In this document: one piece after another, positions 1 through 10,017 of the stretch | How the letters are laid out: every line of letters starts with the position of its first letter | How positions within the stretch are numbered: position 1 is the stretch's first letter | DNA from: Bimuria novae-zelandiae CBS 107.79 | Lineage: Eukaryota; Ascomycota; Dothideomycetes; Pleosporales; Didymosphaeriaceae | DNA length: 64,000 nucleotides | Assembly: GCA_010015655.1 (NCBI GenBank) | Contig: ML976681.1 | Coordinates: forward strand, 20,813 to 84,812 | Direction: 5' to 3' | Notes under the pieces: model-generated | Database searches by the model: none | The model's input: the letters and a program-made list of their open reading frames with translations, nothing else | Told to the model about the DNA's origin: nothing | Program-made: the position numbers and the translations under genes

Positions 1-213
1 GTAACAAATTGATCCATGACAAGATACGCTCACGGCTGACGATGGGAAACAGTGGGAGGCACGTTGACGAGAAAACTCAGAGTTTTCTTCTCCTACAAGG
101 ACAACGTTGCACAAGGCAATATACGACAACGCCACGCGTAGCACAAGGCCAGCAGAACAAGGTAATACTCCACCAATTATAACAGAATCCCCATACTAAA
201 TCAATTAAACGTA

Positions 214-370
214 GTCCCGAACAACCGAACAATCGAACGTTTGGCTCTAATAATGCGTTCGTTCGAAGCTCTGTTCGACTCACCATGCCTGTTCGTTCGT
301 TCGATCCAAAACACCAGAAAACGCCGTTCGGATCGATTGTTCGGATCGAACGTTCTGTTCGTTGGCAGCG
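214..370. repeat. GTTCG/CGAAC-rich cluster
   Basis: The pentamer GTTCG or its complement CGAAC occurs many times in about 150 bp, in both orientations, including runs such as GTTCGTTCGTTCG near 290-302 and CGGATCGATTGTTCGG near 330-345. The spacing is irregular, so this is not a simple tandem repeat. It could be a degenerate satellite or a cluster of protein-binding sites; nothing in the sequence decides. Confidence 0.5.
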
Positions 371-472
371 CTGGTTATGCCATCTAAACGTAAGCATTAA
401 AGTAAGCGTAATGCTTACTCTACATGTAACTTGTGGATATAGAATACTAAGCAGAAGTAATTCTTACAGCGC

Positions 473-580
473 AGAATTCCATAGTTCCGTGGAATTCCAT
501 GGTTTGTGGAATTCCATGGTTTGTGGAATTCCATGGTTCGTGGAATTCCATGGTTCGTGGAATTCCACTGTGGAATTCCG
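473..580. repeat. 17-bp minisatellite, about six copies
   Basis: A 17-bp unit (TGGAATTCCATGGTTYG) is repeated head to tail. Units begin at 473 (degenerate), 490, 507, 524 and 541, followed by two partial units ending at 580. Each unit holds two small palindromes, GGAATTCC and CCATGG, so the array can form hairpins. Confidence 0.9.
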
Positions 581-1269
581 TGCCTAATCCTAAAGTTACA
601 CTAGTTCTTATTTCTAAGAGCGCATTACGGTCAATAGGACGTGCTCGGGTGTATCGCAAAGACGGCTGCACTTGGTATAATTAGTACTGTAACGTAAATC
701 ATCGGAATGGCGCTGCATCTTGCCTGCGTAAATCAATTAAATTTAGTGATGAACATGGGTAGTGTAAGTAGTCTAGGAGTCGTTGTTCCGGTGATTGAAG
801 CCGGCGTACTACTACATTTGTTGGTGTCTCAGTCACCGGAAAGTACATACACCCAAGTGGTTGTCTTGCTGATGGCTGCCAGCATAGCTGGAACGTTCAC
901 GTGCGGTATCGTGGTGCCTTAGAGCCCCTGACTTCGCAGGGCAAACGTTTGCTAGTAAGCGGTTACACTGTACGCTGTTCCGCGGACAGCCTCACGCTTA
1001 GTGCAGAACGAGACTCGAAGCCGCACTCACATTACATACAGTCACTAGCGATTGCTGCTTCATCCTTTGCACTATTCTTTTTCGCCAATTCACCTTTTGT
1101 CAGCAGTTTTCAAACAATGTTATTGGTGGGAAGGGTCTAAAATTCTACTAGTAAGATGGTAATAACTGGCGTTACTGCTTGCGAGGGTGAAGCTGTATTC
1201 GCTAGTAACTGTACATAAGAAGCGGCTCAGACCAGAGACTGTCTGCTTTTTTCAAACTCAGGTGCTATC

Positions 1270-1943
1270 ATGGAGTGTCATAGTCATCTCACCCACAAAT
1301 TCTCTTTTGAGGAGCTCGCGGTCGGACGAGGCTCAAATCAGCAGCCTTATATCAGAATTCTGATCTTTTTCAACAAAAAGAAAGGCCTGTCTGAAGAGTT
1401 CTTTCACGAGCACTGGAAATCAGTCCACGCCGACTTGACCATGTCAGTGGGGAGCGGGACGAAAAATTTCAGCCGTTATGTACAGGTTTGTCCTCGCTGA
1501 GTTCTCAATCCATGTCTCTCCGCTTAAAGAATAAAGTTTCACCAAGAAGCCGATCACCGAAAGCTGGTGTCGTCGCTTTCTCAGTACAACATGCAACCTC
1601 TCCCGTACGACGGTTGCGCTGAGTTTCACGCCGAGAATGCGGAGCAATTCCTACGCTTCATGGCTGATATACACAACTCGAAGGAGCTGGTTGGTGAGTG
1701 GGTTTAGGCTTCTATTTATAAATCAAGGCTAAATGAATCGCAGGGTGCGGATCTCGATTCACAGATGTCGACAAAGGTATGCATGTGATGGTCGGGTACG
1801 ACAATCTCATATATGGAAGCAATATTATTACTTCTGGAGGACGCGACGGCATATTACCTTCTGATCGCCGTATCGTGAGGAGCGGCTTAGGCTCCGATGA
1901 AAAGAATTTCAGTCTCAACAAACCAAGACCTGAACGCGACTGA
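1270..1943 (+). CDS. EthD-domain protein (dimeric alpha/beta-barrel)
   Basis: Small EthD-like protein of 190 residues in three exons: 1270-1485, 1537-1693 and 1744-1943. The two introns are 51 nt (donor GTTTGT, acceptor AAG) and 50 nt (donor GTGAGT, acceptor CAG), and the frame closes exactly at TGA 1941-1943. The N-terminal half carries the EthD signature: a short strand (ILIFFNKKKGLSEEFF) then HEHWKSVHADL with its conserved His and Trp, then RYVQ at the first junction. The middle has LPYDGCAEF and the third exon GMHVMVGYDNLIYG. Members form ferredoxin-like dimers and often accompany oxidative or polyketide pathways; the substrate is unknown here. There are no in-frame stops, unlike many neighbours. 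The domain call is strong from motifs; splice sites are inferred. Confidence 0.85.
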
Positions 1944-2119
1944 ACTTAGAATAACTGGCAATGACTACGTCCGGTTGTGTGGTGCAGGACTGTGCATGGT
2001 GCAAATCCGCTGGCAATGGAATAGAACTCTGATACCACGAGCGAAGACGAAGTAGTAGCATACCAGGCACTGTTATTGAAAGTTGCGTTATAGATAATCT
2101 GACGTACATCCACTCTTAG

Positions 2120-3291
2120 CGATTACCCCTCCGCGCCTCGTCGCGCCAACCATACCAACGCGAAATTCGAGGGATAATATATGTAAGTGGTCGTTGTTGA
2201 CGGAGCATGTCGGGCCTTTTGCAACCGCAACTATCGACACAATCTCCAGGAGGGCATACGATACTGTATGAACTCTCCTCTATCCCGATAGACAAAAACT
2301 AGAGGAAGAAGGCTTATGTGGTTTTAGAGTTCGTCCGGTAATTACATTGAATGTATGTAGGCTATTGTTCAGGAGAATGCAAAGTGGTTTGCACGGTTCA
2401 TAAGGGCATCCAAAACGATGCTATAACGTCCGTCCCTGCGTGCCGGGACGCACAGTGTAACGGGACACATTTTCTTCCGGACGCTCGGATTGCCTGCAAC
2501 GTCCTCAAATATAGACAAGCGCGATACGTATCTATTCTGCACATCTCGTTCTCTCAGCATATCAGCCAGGAACACCAAAATCGTGATTCCACCCACACGA
2601 CCGTGTGGGGGGTTCCTGTAGTATGAAATTGTTCGCCTGAACAAGCTGATTACTAGAATCACGTTCTTTATCCGCAAAAAGCTGGCGCTGTTGCGATAAA
2701 GAGACCAAAGCCAAGATGCAGAGTTTTCGCTCTGCCAAGACTTGGTCAAAACCTTTCACCCAAACTAAGTACCGCTCAGGCGACTACTACTACTTGTTCA
2801 AGCTTGAGGTTTTCCCCTACGAGGTTTTTACTCAAGGTACAAGGCAGCTTGCTAACTCGTACGAGGTCCTACTTCGTACGAGGTAGGGGGAGGAAGACAG
2901 TACGGGAGCAGAGCTACAAGGGCGAGGGAGAGAGGGGCAGGACAACAACACCCTCACAGATGAGGGCCGGCTACTATAGGTATCTAGGTGCCTGTAGTAG
3001 CAGGTAGACCTATTAAAGGGAGGATGGGCTATGTACAACAAGGCTACTGTGGTAGCCAGCCGGCAGGCACGAAATGCTTTCTGTAAATACAGCTTAGCAC
3101 GTCCCCATGCCCCATGGGAGGCTAGAACATTATGTTCCTGGACGTTAATCAATACTACTACTACTACTACTCAGCATATCAGCCTCCGCCGCCGAAAAGC
3201 GGGTCGTTGATTATGCTGTCGCTCATTCTGTCAGTGCCGTCGACCGACTCTCCTCCATCAACCCCCTGTTCGTTAGCGACAACAGATATCA
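2120..3291 (+). pseudogene. Broken gene fragment of unknown family
   Basis: Two exons can be read: 2120-2265 and 2361-2567, continuing after an insertion at 3185-3291. The intron 2266-2360 has donor GTATGA and acceptor GTATGTAG. A 602-bp element (2568-3169) plus one 15-bp target duplication lies inside the second exon; if these are skipped, the frame continues for another 35 codons to a possible donor GTAAGG at 3292. One in-frame TAA at 2424-2426 would be CAA before a C-to-T change. Protein-like stretches include LTEHVGPFATATIDT, ENAKWFARFIRAS and GHIFFRTLGLPA. I do not recognise the family. Upstream and downstream exons were not found. Coding status rests on frame continuity. Confidence 0.45.
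2568..3169 (+). mobile_element. LINE-tailed non-autonomous retroelement or 5'-truncated divergent LINE
   Basis: The insertion is flanked by an exact 15-bp duplication, ctcagcatatcagcc, at 2553-2567 and 3170-3184. Its last ~85 bp match the 3' end of the two LINEs here: cgtccccatgccccatggg, then ttcctggacg, then a (TAC)n tail. The first ~500 bp do not visibly match the 3' part of those LINEs. The structure fits target-primed reverse transcription of an RNA that borrowed the LINE 3' tail (SINE-like or template-switch chimera), or a 5'-truncated copy of a related LINE. I see no clear tRNA-type A and B boxes. Confidence 0.7.
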
Positions 3292-3846
3292 GTAAGGAGA
3301 TCGGTGGGTCAGAAACGAAACTAATATGGCAAAGTGTAAGACTGCAGCCTCAAAAGGTCAACTTAAGGTGAGGAGTGCGCATCCCGGCAGTTTCTCCGCG
3401 CTGGCGACAAGATCGTCGAAACGCGTCGGACCGGCCGTGCGCTGCTGACCGCCCTCAGTACGGGGTAGCTTGCAGTAGCGTGCTGAGATGTCAGCGTGCC
3501 GCGCACCGCGCACTTTGGCTGAGAACCCCGGCTTTGACCATCTCGCCTTAGGCATCTCTTATTCCCGACTTGCAGGCAGCTATTCTTCCAGACATGCAGC
3601 CACGTGTTACAGACAGCCATGCTTTGAGCTTGCTTTAAGTACAGGTCCGTTGTCGCTTTGCGTAGAACTGCTGTGTGGAATGGATTAAAGCTCTCCACGA
3701 AATATCCAGAGTTAGTTGGATTCACCGCTGCATTATTACACACCTTGGAAATTCATTGACATCTTACGTGACTTTGGCATCTTGCTCAGAGATCAGCATT
3801 ATATACGAAGGTAAGGTCATGGACTTTCGTCACTGCACTCAGCTCG
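3292..3846. other. No supported gene
   Basis: Nothing recognisable. Short overlapping frames on both strands lack motifs. The stretch may hold lost downstream exons of the broken gene ending near 3291. Confidence 0.4.
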
Positions 3847-4221
3847 CTAGTCACTTAGCGTGTCTAGCGACGACTGTGTATCAGGGTGTTGCTCGCCAAG
3901 AACCTGCTCGCGCAGCTGAGAGCATCTTTTCATCAACGCAAAAGCCTCCCCGTGACGAGCTTGTGACTGCAGCGTGAAGGCGAGATTGTGCATGCTGGTC
4001 AGCGTGTCAGGATGCTCGTCGCCAAGCACTCTCTTCGTCGTCTGCATCACTTGCACCCCCAGTTCTTCGGCCTCCTTCCACCGCCCTTGGTTACTGTACG
4101 TCGCCGCCAGGTTGTTCATGCTGCCCAGCGTGTGAGGATGTTCGTCGCCAAGCACTCTCTTCGTCGTCTGCACCACTTGCACCTCCAGCTCTTCGGCCTC
4201 CTTCCACCGCCCTTGGTTACT
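3847..4221 (-). pseudogene. TPR (kinesin light chain-like) C-terminal remnant
   Basis: The minus-strand frame encodes about three 42-residue TPR_10/TPR_12-type repeats, e.g. TTKRVLGDEHPHTLGSMNNL and NQGRWKEAEEL, ending in a degenerate last unit (LREQVLGEQHPDTQSS) and a stop at 3847-3849. Such arrays form the C-terminal sensor half of fungal NLR-like proteins. The frame is cut upstream by TAG at 4222-4224 and no NB-ARC domain follows, so this is a 3' relic. The repeats are poorly RIPed compared with the TPR array at 51-53 kb, from which they differ in sequence. Confidence 0.8.
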
Positions 4222-4383
4222 CTAGACTCCTGCCTAGCCTCAGCGCGCCCCTCGCTGGCCTGCCGAAAGAACGCTAAGCTACTTTAAGCACGCAGGTAGC
4301 CACCTGCTCAGCCTCATCTCGCAGGACAGACTTCTCTTCGGAAACTTTCCCAATGTAGTTTCATTCAATTTAAACGCTATCAT

Positions 4384-5613
4384 TCAACCCAAGCTCGTTT
4401 GAGACAAACGCTCGATCAGTTCTTGCCCCAAAATAGCCTCGCATGCACGCACAACATCTGTCCCGGAGGCATTCGTGTTTATCCCCCAGAATGAGACACC
4501 TGGCTTCAGGATCAACTCTACCATGTGTTGCGCCATCCAAGTATTTGGAGCGTCGTGTCCTGCCAGCACATTGGCCGATCTGACGACAATCTTGCCCACT
4601 TCCTCCCCGTCGTGCAATCTGTACTCTCGTTCATCTCTCCATTGACGGTATCTTCCTAACGTGTATGCTCTTATGAATGGGTCGTTAATAATCGGTATGG
4701 ACTGAAGCTCGGACCAAGGAATCACCCGTACGACTGCGTCTTTGACTGCCCTTCCCATCGTCACATACTCATCGCAATTTCTAGCCCAGTCTCGCAATTG
4801 TGCACTGATCATGTGCACCTGGTTTTCAGACTCCAGGAAGCGGATAACATCCGAGATTCGGAAAAGAGCGACACCTTGGATCTGCCTGAGCCTCCTGACG
4901 TCAAAAACGACCAGGGACGCCCGCTCATCTGCATTGTTGTCCGACCACTTGTTCTTTGTAGTATGAAGCGCCCACTCAAAAATTGGACTCATTGACGTGA
5001 ACATGGTGTCTTGCTTCATACCCGTGCCTTTCTGAAGCTGGGTTTTCCCCATGTGGACTGCCATGGCTCTCACAAACTGAAGCACTGTATGTTTTTTGCG
5101 CAGTTGGTTGTTGAAAAACACATTACATACGGATGGCTCGTAGCTTCCAATCTTACCTGTCATGTTGCGGTGTGCACGGAAAAGGAATGGGTGTTCAGCC
5201 GGACTGTGTTCGGTCTGCACATACTGGAGAACTACCCGAAATCTTAGTTACCTGTCTGCTGGCTTGCGTTGGCATGGAAACATACACTTGGCCCAATCGA
5301 GAGCAGCTTCGAGTTCCTTGAACGCCGTAGCCACGTCAGTCTCGCCTTCTTGCGTCTCTATGTCGTCCAAAACGGTGGCACACGTCTTGGAAATGGTTGA
5401 AAGCTCATCTACTACTGTCCGAAGGTCGCTCAGCGTACTTGGAGAGCAGGCTGAGAACCGCTGCTGGACTCTAGAGAGCCGATCCTGGACAAGACGTGCG
5501 ACATCAGGGGAGTTGGGCAACGCAAAAAAGGCCGGTGGCGCCATATTGTGGAAGTGGTTTATCGGGTGGTCGTAGTTATCGGGGCAGATGAGGTGCGTTA
5601 CCCCGCCATGCAA
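4384..5613 (-). CDS. Fungal hypothetical protein, DUF7587-like
   Basis: Read as two exons, 5613-5286 and 5231-4384, giving 391 residues. The intron (5232-5285, 54 nt) has donor GTATGT and acceptor GGGTAG and restores the frame (…LDWAK-F-LQYVQTEH…). Without it, one TAA (5248-5250) interrupts an otherwise open frame. The N-terminal ~105 residues are helical and look like a coiled coil (VQDRLSRVQQRF, LRTVVDELSTISK). The C-terminal part begins HPFLFRAHRNMTGKIG and contains TSMSPIFEWALH and SLVVFDVRRL, reminiscent of the DUF7587 fold found in Dothideomycetes; this family call is tentative. MAPPAFF, 24 codons in, is an alternative start. Function unknown. Confidence 0.6.
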
Positions 5614-6174
5614 GCCAAGAGCTCGCCGAGAACGTTATGGCTTTTTGGGGTATTACGCATTCCGAGCACTCCATGATTCATTGATTCTCAAACGCAGTGG
5701 TGGTGAAACATAACTGGGCCATGGAGTACGCCATTCTGCTCCATTCGAAAGGAAAGTTTCGTTTATGACTTCAAGGCAGCTTTCTGTGTTGACATCTGTC
5801 TATCCACGTCCAATGATATTCCAACCCAAACCCACGCCTGGGACGGCTTGTGTTGTGCTTCAGCCCATACAGCGGGGTTGGGGCAGCGCTCCGCCGCCAT
5901 CAACTTGTTCCTTGTTGCAGAACGTATCGCATATGCCCACATATAGGATACATGAAATGTTTCGGGGGCTGCTGGTCATCCAGTAAAGCACTCACACGTG
6001 AATGCATACAATCGCGCAACCGAAGCCACTACCAATTGAAAACCCCGCACCATGCATGGTCCGTTGGGGTCTCCGCATTGCATGTGACACCGCGCCAATA
6101 CAACAAAGTTGGTCCCAGAAGGCGGACAAGTGGAGCGTGAGGATTGATTTTTGGAGGAGAAAGTGAAGTAGTTA
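5614..6174. other. No supported gene
   Basis: Overlapping short frames only. It is the upstream region of the DUF7587-like gene (minus strand) and may hold its promoter; no motif is decisive. Confidence 0.4.
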
Positions 6175-6387
6175 TGTGACGGTTTAATGGCTCTTACTCG
6201 ATGAGATGGTTACTCCTACCCTTGCTTAGTTGCCACTCACCTTTCTGAGAGGGCTACACCTATCTGGGACTAGCGATGTTTACGCTCGTACACATACATA
6301 CTCGGTAGCTTCTAGATAGTACACCCTCCAGCAGAAGAATTCCACAATCTTTTCTACTGCGCACCAGCCGTTCGGCCCACCGCGACA
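6175..6387 (+). mobile_element. Solo LTR, 208-bp family, copy 1
   Basis: Begins TGTGACGGTTTA and ends CACCGCGACA (TG…CA termini). It aligns over its full length with the copies at 6945-7152 and 12266-12472; shared landmarks are ACTCACCTTTC, CTAGCGATGTTTACGCTCG and CTACTGCG. Flanking pentamers AGTTA and AATAA do not match, so this copy has lost its target duplication or its junctions were rearranged. Confidence 0.75.
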
Positions 6388-6808
6388 AATAATCACCATT
6401 GTCGCTCCTGCACAGGGCTTCGCCATTGTCATTTTCGTTTTGGTCTGTAGTGCTAGAGGTTTCACTCTCGCGATGCGCAAGCGTCACAGGAAAAGGCGGG
6501 TGGGGACTCCACCCCGTTACCACGGGGGCGGCGATGCAATTGCAAACAACGCTCAACCTTCGCAGACCGTCGCTCTGCCGCAGAGTACCCACGATACAGC
6601 CACGACCGGCTCGGCAGATCCCGGGCATCAAACGAACTCGGTCCGGCAGGATTGCGGTCCCCATTCTCGACGCGATGAGGAGAAAGCGTTAGAGGACCAG
6701 CGCGTTAGGTTCTTCGGAGGGGACGCGGGCGACGACAGTCTCCTTGAGCCCATGCTCAAGGTCGTGACGGAACTTTTTGATGGTAAAACCGACTACGAGG
6801 ACCCGTGA
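6388..6808 (+). pseudogene. 3' remnant of a membrane protein gene
   Basis: From the LTR edge an open frame runs to TGA at 6806-6808. It encodes a hydrophobic helix (FAIVIFVLVCSA), a basic stop-transfer segment (RKRHRKRR), a Ser/Thr/Gln-rich cytoplasmic stretch and an acidic C-terminus ending LFDGKTDYEDP. The layout is that of a single-pass membrane protein with a cytosolic tail. No start codon fits and the 5' part is missing at the LTR, so the gene appears truncated by the insertion. Family not recognised. An opposing minus-strand frame (6260-6664) overlaps and was judged a shadow. Confidence 0.5.
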
Positions 6809-6944
6809 CTCAGGGATGCATCACGTCTTTGATATTTAATTTAACCCCTCTGCATTCTACTCGTTGTCGTCCGACCGATACTTCGCTACTATACCTTCGA
6901 GATTTACGGCCTACAGGTGTGTATTCTCATGTCTAGTGCATAAC

Positions 6945-7152
6945 TGTCACGGTTTATGGCTCTTACCCTATGAGATAGTTACACCTACTCTTACATGGTT
7001 TCTACTCACCTTTCTGAGAGGGCCACAGCTATCTAGGACTAGCAATGTTTACGCTTGTGTATCTACATACTACATAGCTTTTAGATAGTACACTCTTAGT
7101 TGAATCTCATTATTTTTTCTACTGCGTACTATCCGCTCTGCTCACTGCGACA
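6945..7152 (+). mobile_element. Solo LTR, 208-bp family, copy 2
   Basis: TGTCACGGTTTATGG… to …CTCACTGCGACA, colinear with copies 1 and 3. No matching 5-bp flanks (ATAAC / CTTAA). A following internal region of an LTR element cannot be recognised. Confidence 0.75.
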
Positions 7153-8099
7153 CTTAATCTTGTTGTTATTATTTGGGGCCGCTACTCCACTTATTGTGGG
7201 TTTTAGAGCCTATTGTGCCTTTTTAATCCTGGGGCAGATCTCCTGCAAGACCCTTCCCTTATAAGCACTTTGTCAGAATAGCACATTAATCCACCCAGTA
7301 CAGCGCTTATTAGAGCTTTCACGTGACTCTTAGTCACTTAGCTTTGTTGTGTAATATATTCCACCAGCAAGCTGTCCATACCACTAAAACTAATATAGCT
7401 TTCTGCATAATAGCTCAACAACGCAATAGGTAAATATTTTATAGACGGATTTATATAATAGCTATGATCTCTGGGTGCCCTAAGTCTTTTTGTAACCTTG
7501 CTTAAAGCAGTTGCTGTATATAGGTAGTGCTCGTGACTGCCCTGTATAGTTCTCCTGCTCTACCTGCTGGAGCACTTTTTTAGCTTCTAGAGCCAGCCTT
7601 TAACTTTTCTCAGCCTGTGAAGCCCCTCTAGAGGCAATATGTAACGGTCTCTCGTGAGGAAGCTCGGAGATAACTTCGTTACAGGATGATCACGCGATCA
7701 CCTAATGATCTCCTGACCATCACGCGTCTAGCACTTGTCGCTCAGTCGACATACATGTATAAATAGCAGAATCCTCCTAACTCAATACAATCAGTGTTTT
7801 CCCGACTTTCGCTTTGCAGCACCAACCGCTACACAATATACTGTTTGCGCCTGTCCTGCCTTTGTCTGCGGTGATAGTTAGCTGCTTGTAGCCTTTTATT
7901 CTCCTTTGCTAAGAGAGTTGCTGAGTTCATTATAAGCTAACAGCTTTTAACAACTTGCCCGGGCAGCTGGTGTGTAGGGCACTAAGACTGTTGCTGTAGG
8001 CAATTACGTAGGATCCTAGCCTGCTTCTCAAGCTGAGTAGTATTGTGAGGCGCCTCAGCTGTCTATACTACCTTAGCGCCTGCTGCTGTCTCTGGTGGT
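7153..8099. other. Degraded sequence, no supported gene
   Basis: Apart from the solo LTR at 7640-7833 nothing is recognisable. The minus strand has broken protein-like runs between about 7200 and 7635, possibly a RIPed element or gene; identity unknown. Confidence 0.35.
7640..7833 (+). mobile_element. Solo LTR with CAATA target duplication
   Basis: 194 bp from TGTAACGGTCTC to ACCGCTACA, with TG…CA ends and exact 5-bp duplications CAATA at 7635-7639 and 7834-7838. An LTR-type TATA box (TATAAATAG) starts near 7758, giving plus orientation. It is not related to the 208-bp family beyond the first bases. No internal domain is attached. Confidence 0.85.
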
Positions 8100-10017
8100 C
8101 AGACTTGCCAACAATCAATTCAATCGTAAATCAATTGACTACCTACTATTTTACAATCAAATTAAGCCCAGCTTAAACGATTGATTGCAAACTTGATTCG
8201 ATTGAGTATTTGGGCTATCTCTAGTGAGGTTTCAAGTTGGTTGTAACAGTGATCTCACGATATCTTTCTGGTGTTGGCTTTACGACGGGCCGGGTCCACC
8301 CGGTGGGATCTTATTGGCTGAAGCAAACGTGTCTGTAAGTAGCTAACGCTAATCACGTCGTGTATATTGATGTGTTTCTTGCTTCAAACAACGTCTCTAC
8401 AACACCTATACCGACAATATGCCTCCCAGACAAGCCAGGGGCGCCAAACGCGCTGCTGAAGCCTCCAAAGCACCCCCGAAACGCGCTAGAACCAGCGGCT
8501 GTGGTACAGCCAGGCAACCCATCGAACTTGATGAGTCGCAGCAGCTGCCTCCGCGCACCTCACCGCGCAAAGCCCTGGCAATCGCGACATCCCAGGCCAC
8601 CGAAGAACGTCCATTTGAGTCACAGTTGCGCGATTTGCTGCCTGAGGACACCGCCATAGAGCCCTCGAGAGCAGTCACCGAGGCCACAACGGAAGATACT
8701 GAGAGCGCTATTAAGGGTCTTGACGCGCTCTTCAAGGACGACTTTGAGGGCATCGATTGGGCGCGATTACCGGGCTTTATCGCGCCTTTGCGCACCTACA
8801 AGCATAAGAAAAGCTGGATCTATCGCCACGGCTATCGTGTCTCGCCCGTATCTGATCCATCGCAAATCTGGTTCATCTGCAAGTACTGCCACAGCACAAG
8901 CGTATCGATTGCGGCAAAACTGGCAAATACAACACCACAAAGTCAACCTCGGCGGCAGCAGCGCACCTTGAGGAGCGCACGAAGGGCCATGGCCATACAA
9001 AGCTAGGGGCAGCTGCGAAGCCGTTGCTGCTGGGGGGTCAACTCTCATTGCAACAGGCAGCTAATCGCGGCGTGGTGTTGACCCAGAGCATTGCCAATAC
9101 GCTGGGTAACTTCGAAGTTCAAAGCTTCAGGCTTGCTGCTGTTAGTTGGCTTGTTGAGGGCAACCACCCCTTACGTGAGTTTGAGTCGCCAGCGTTCCGG
9201 AGGATGCTGGCCTTGGCCAACACAGAGACAGAGAAGGCGCTGTGGGCTAGTCGTACATCAGTTTCTCGGTATGTAATGAGGCTTTACAATCACTTGCTCC
9301 CGCAAGTTGTTGACGAGCTATCACGTGCTGCTTCGCTTATCCATATAAGCTTCTACGGCTGGACAATAAAAGGCGGCAAACGTGGCTTCTTTGGTATTTT
9401 TGCGCACTATACTAACAATAATGGCGAGGTAGTTGACTTGCCAATTGCGTTGCCACAGCTATCAGGCTCCTATAGCGGCAAGAGGATAGGCGAAATCGTC
9501 GTCGAAATGCTGCAGAAGTTTGGCATTAACAGCAGTAAAGTTGGTTACTTTGTGCTTGATAATGCCAATACCAATGACAAGGCAGTTGATTATATCGCTA
9601 ACAAGTACAACTTCCGAGTGTCCCATCGTCGTCTTCGTTGCGCGCCTCACATTATCAATCTTGTAGGCCAGGCTTTATTGTTTGGCAAGGACTGCGAGGC
9701 ATACGCTGATGATATCAACCCAGATGTAAGTCAACAACTATATGCCTTTACACTAAGCTTCAGCTAACCCAAGGCAGGAAGAGACAAAACTTATGGACAA
9801 GTGGTATAAACAGGGCCCACTAGGCTTTTTTTTTGATGTTATAGGCCACATTAAGACACCTTTGCAATATGATTTGTTTAATCAGTGTCAGCACCAAGCA
9901 AACAAGTTGTTGCCTCCCAATGAGCGCAAAATCTGCGAACCTGTAAAGCCAGTAATTACACGCTGGAACTCTTACTACAACGCCCTTGCTCGCGCCTCTC
10001 AGCTGTCCGTCCACCAA
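8100..10017 (+). mobile_element. hAT transposon 1, 3' end missing
   Basis: The left end is a terminal repeat, cagacttgccaacaatcaat, starting at 8100, closely similar to the ends of the hAT at 52947-56101. Subterminal ATTGATT-type motifs follow (8110-8210). The transposase gene starts at 8419. The right end is absent: hAT sequence stops near 10017, where an internal LINE fragment begins. No 8-bp duplication can be checked. Confidence 0.8.
8419..10017 (+). pseudogene. hAT transposase, frameshifted and truncated
   Basis: ATG 8419 opens a basic N-terminal region and a BED-type zinc finger (WFICKYCH…HLEERTKGHGH). The frame shifts by one base in the A-run near 8925-8930 (GCAAATAC for an expected GCAAAATAC), then continues to 9725. 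An intron 9726-9777 (GTAAGT…GGCAG) leads to a second exon to about 10017 (RWNSYYNALARASQL). The RNase H-like core is clear: SFYGWTIKGGKRGFFGIFAHY-type block, LPIALPQLSG, GYFVLDNANTND. The first catalytic Asp, expected in SFDGWT, is Tyr; the second (VLDN) is present. The C-terminal hATC dimerisation region with the catalytic Glu is missing. Dead on three counts. Confidence 0.9.

Larger units (their letters stand above)
1..1269. other. Intergenic stretch, no supported gene
   Basis: No gene is supported. Two repeat tracts lie inside it (listed separately). Between about 700 and 1140 short frames on the plus strand encode hydrophobic stretches, but they have no recognisable motif and no splice structure I can defend. 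They could be remains of a membrane protein gene or chance. Confidence 0.5.

Noticed and set aside
6260..6664. 134-codon minus-strand frame.
   Set aside because: It starts inside the 208-bp LTR and runs antisense to the better-supported membrane protein remnant.
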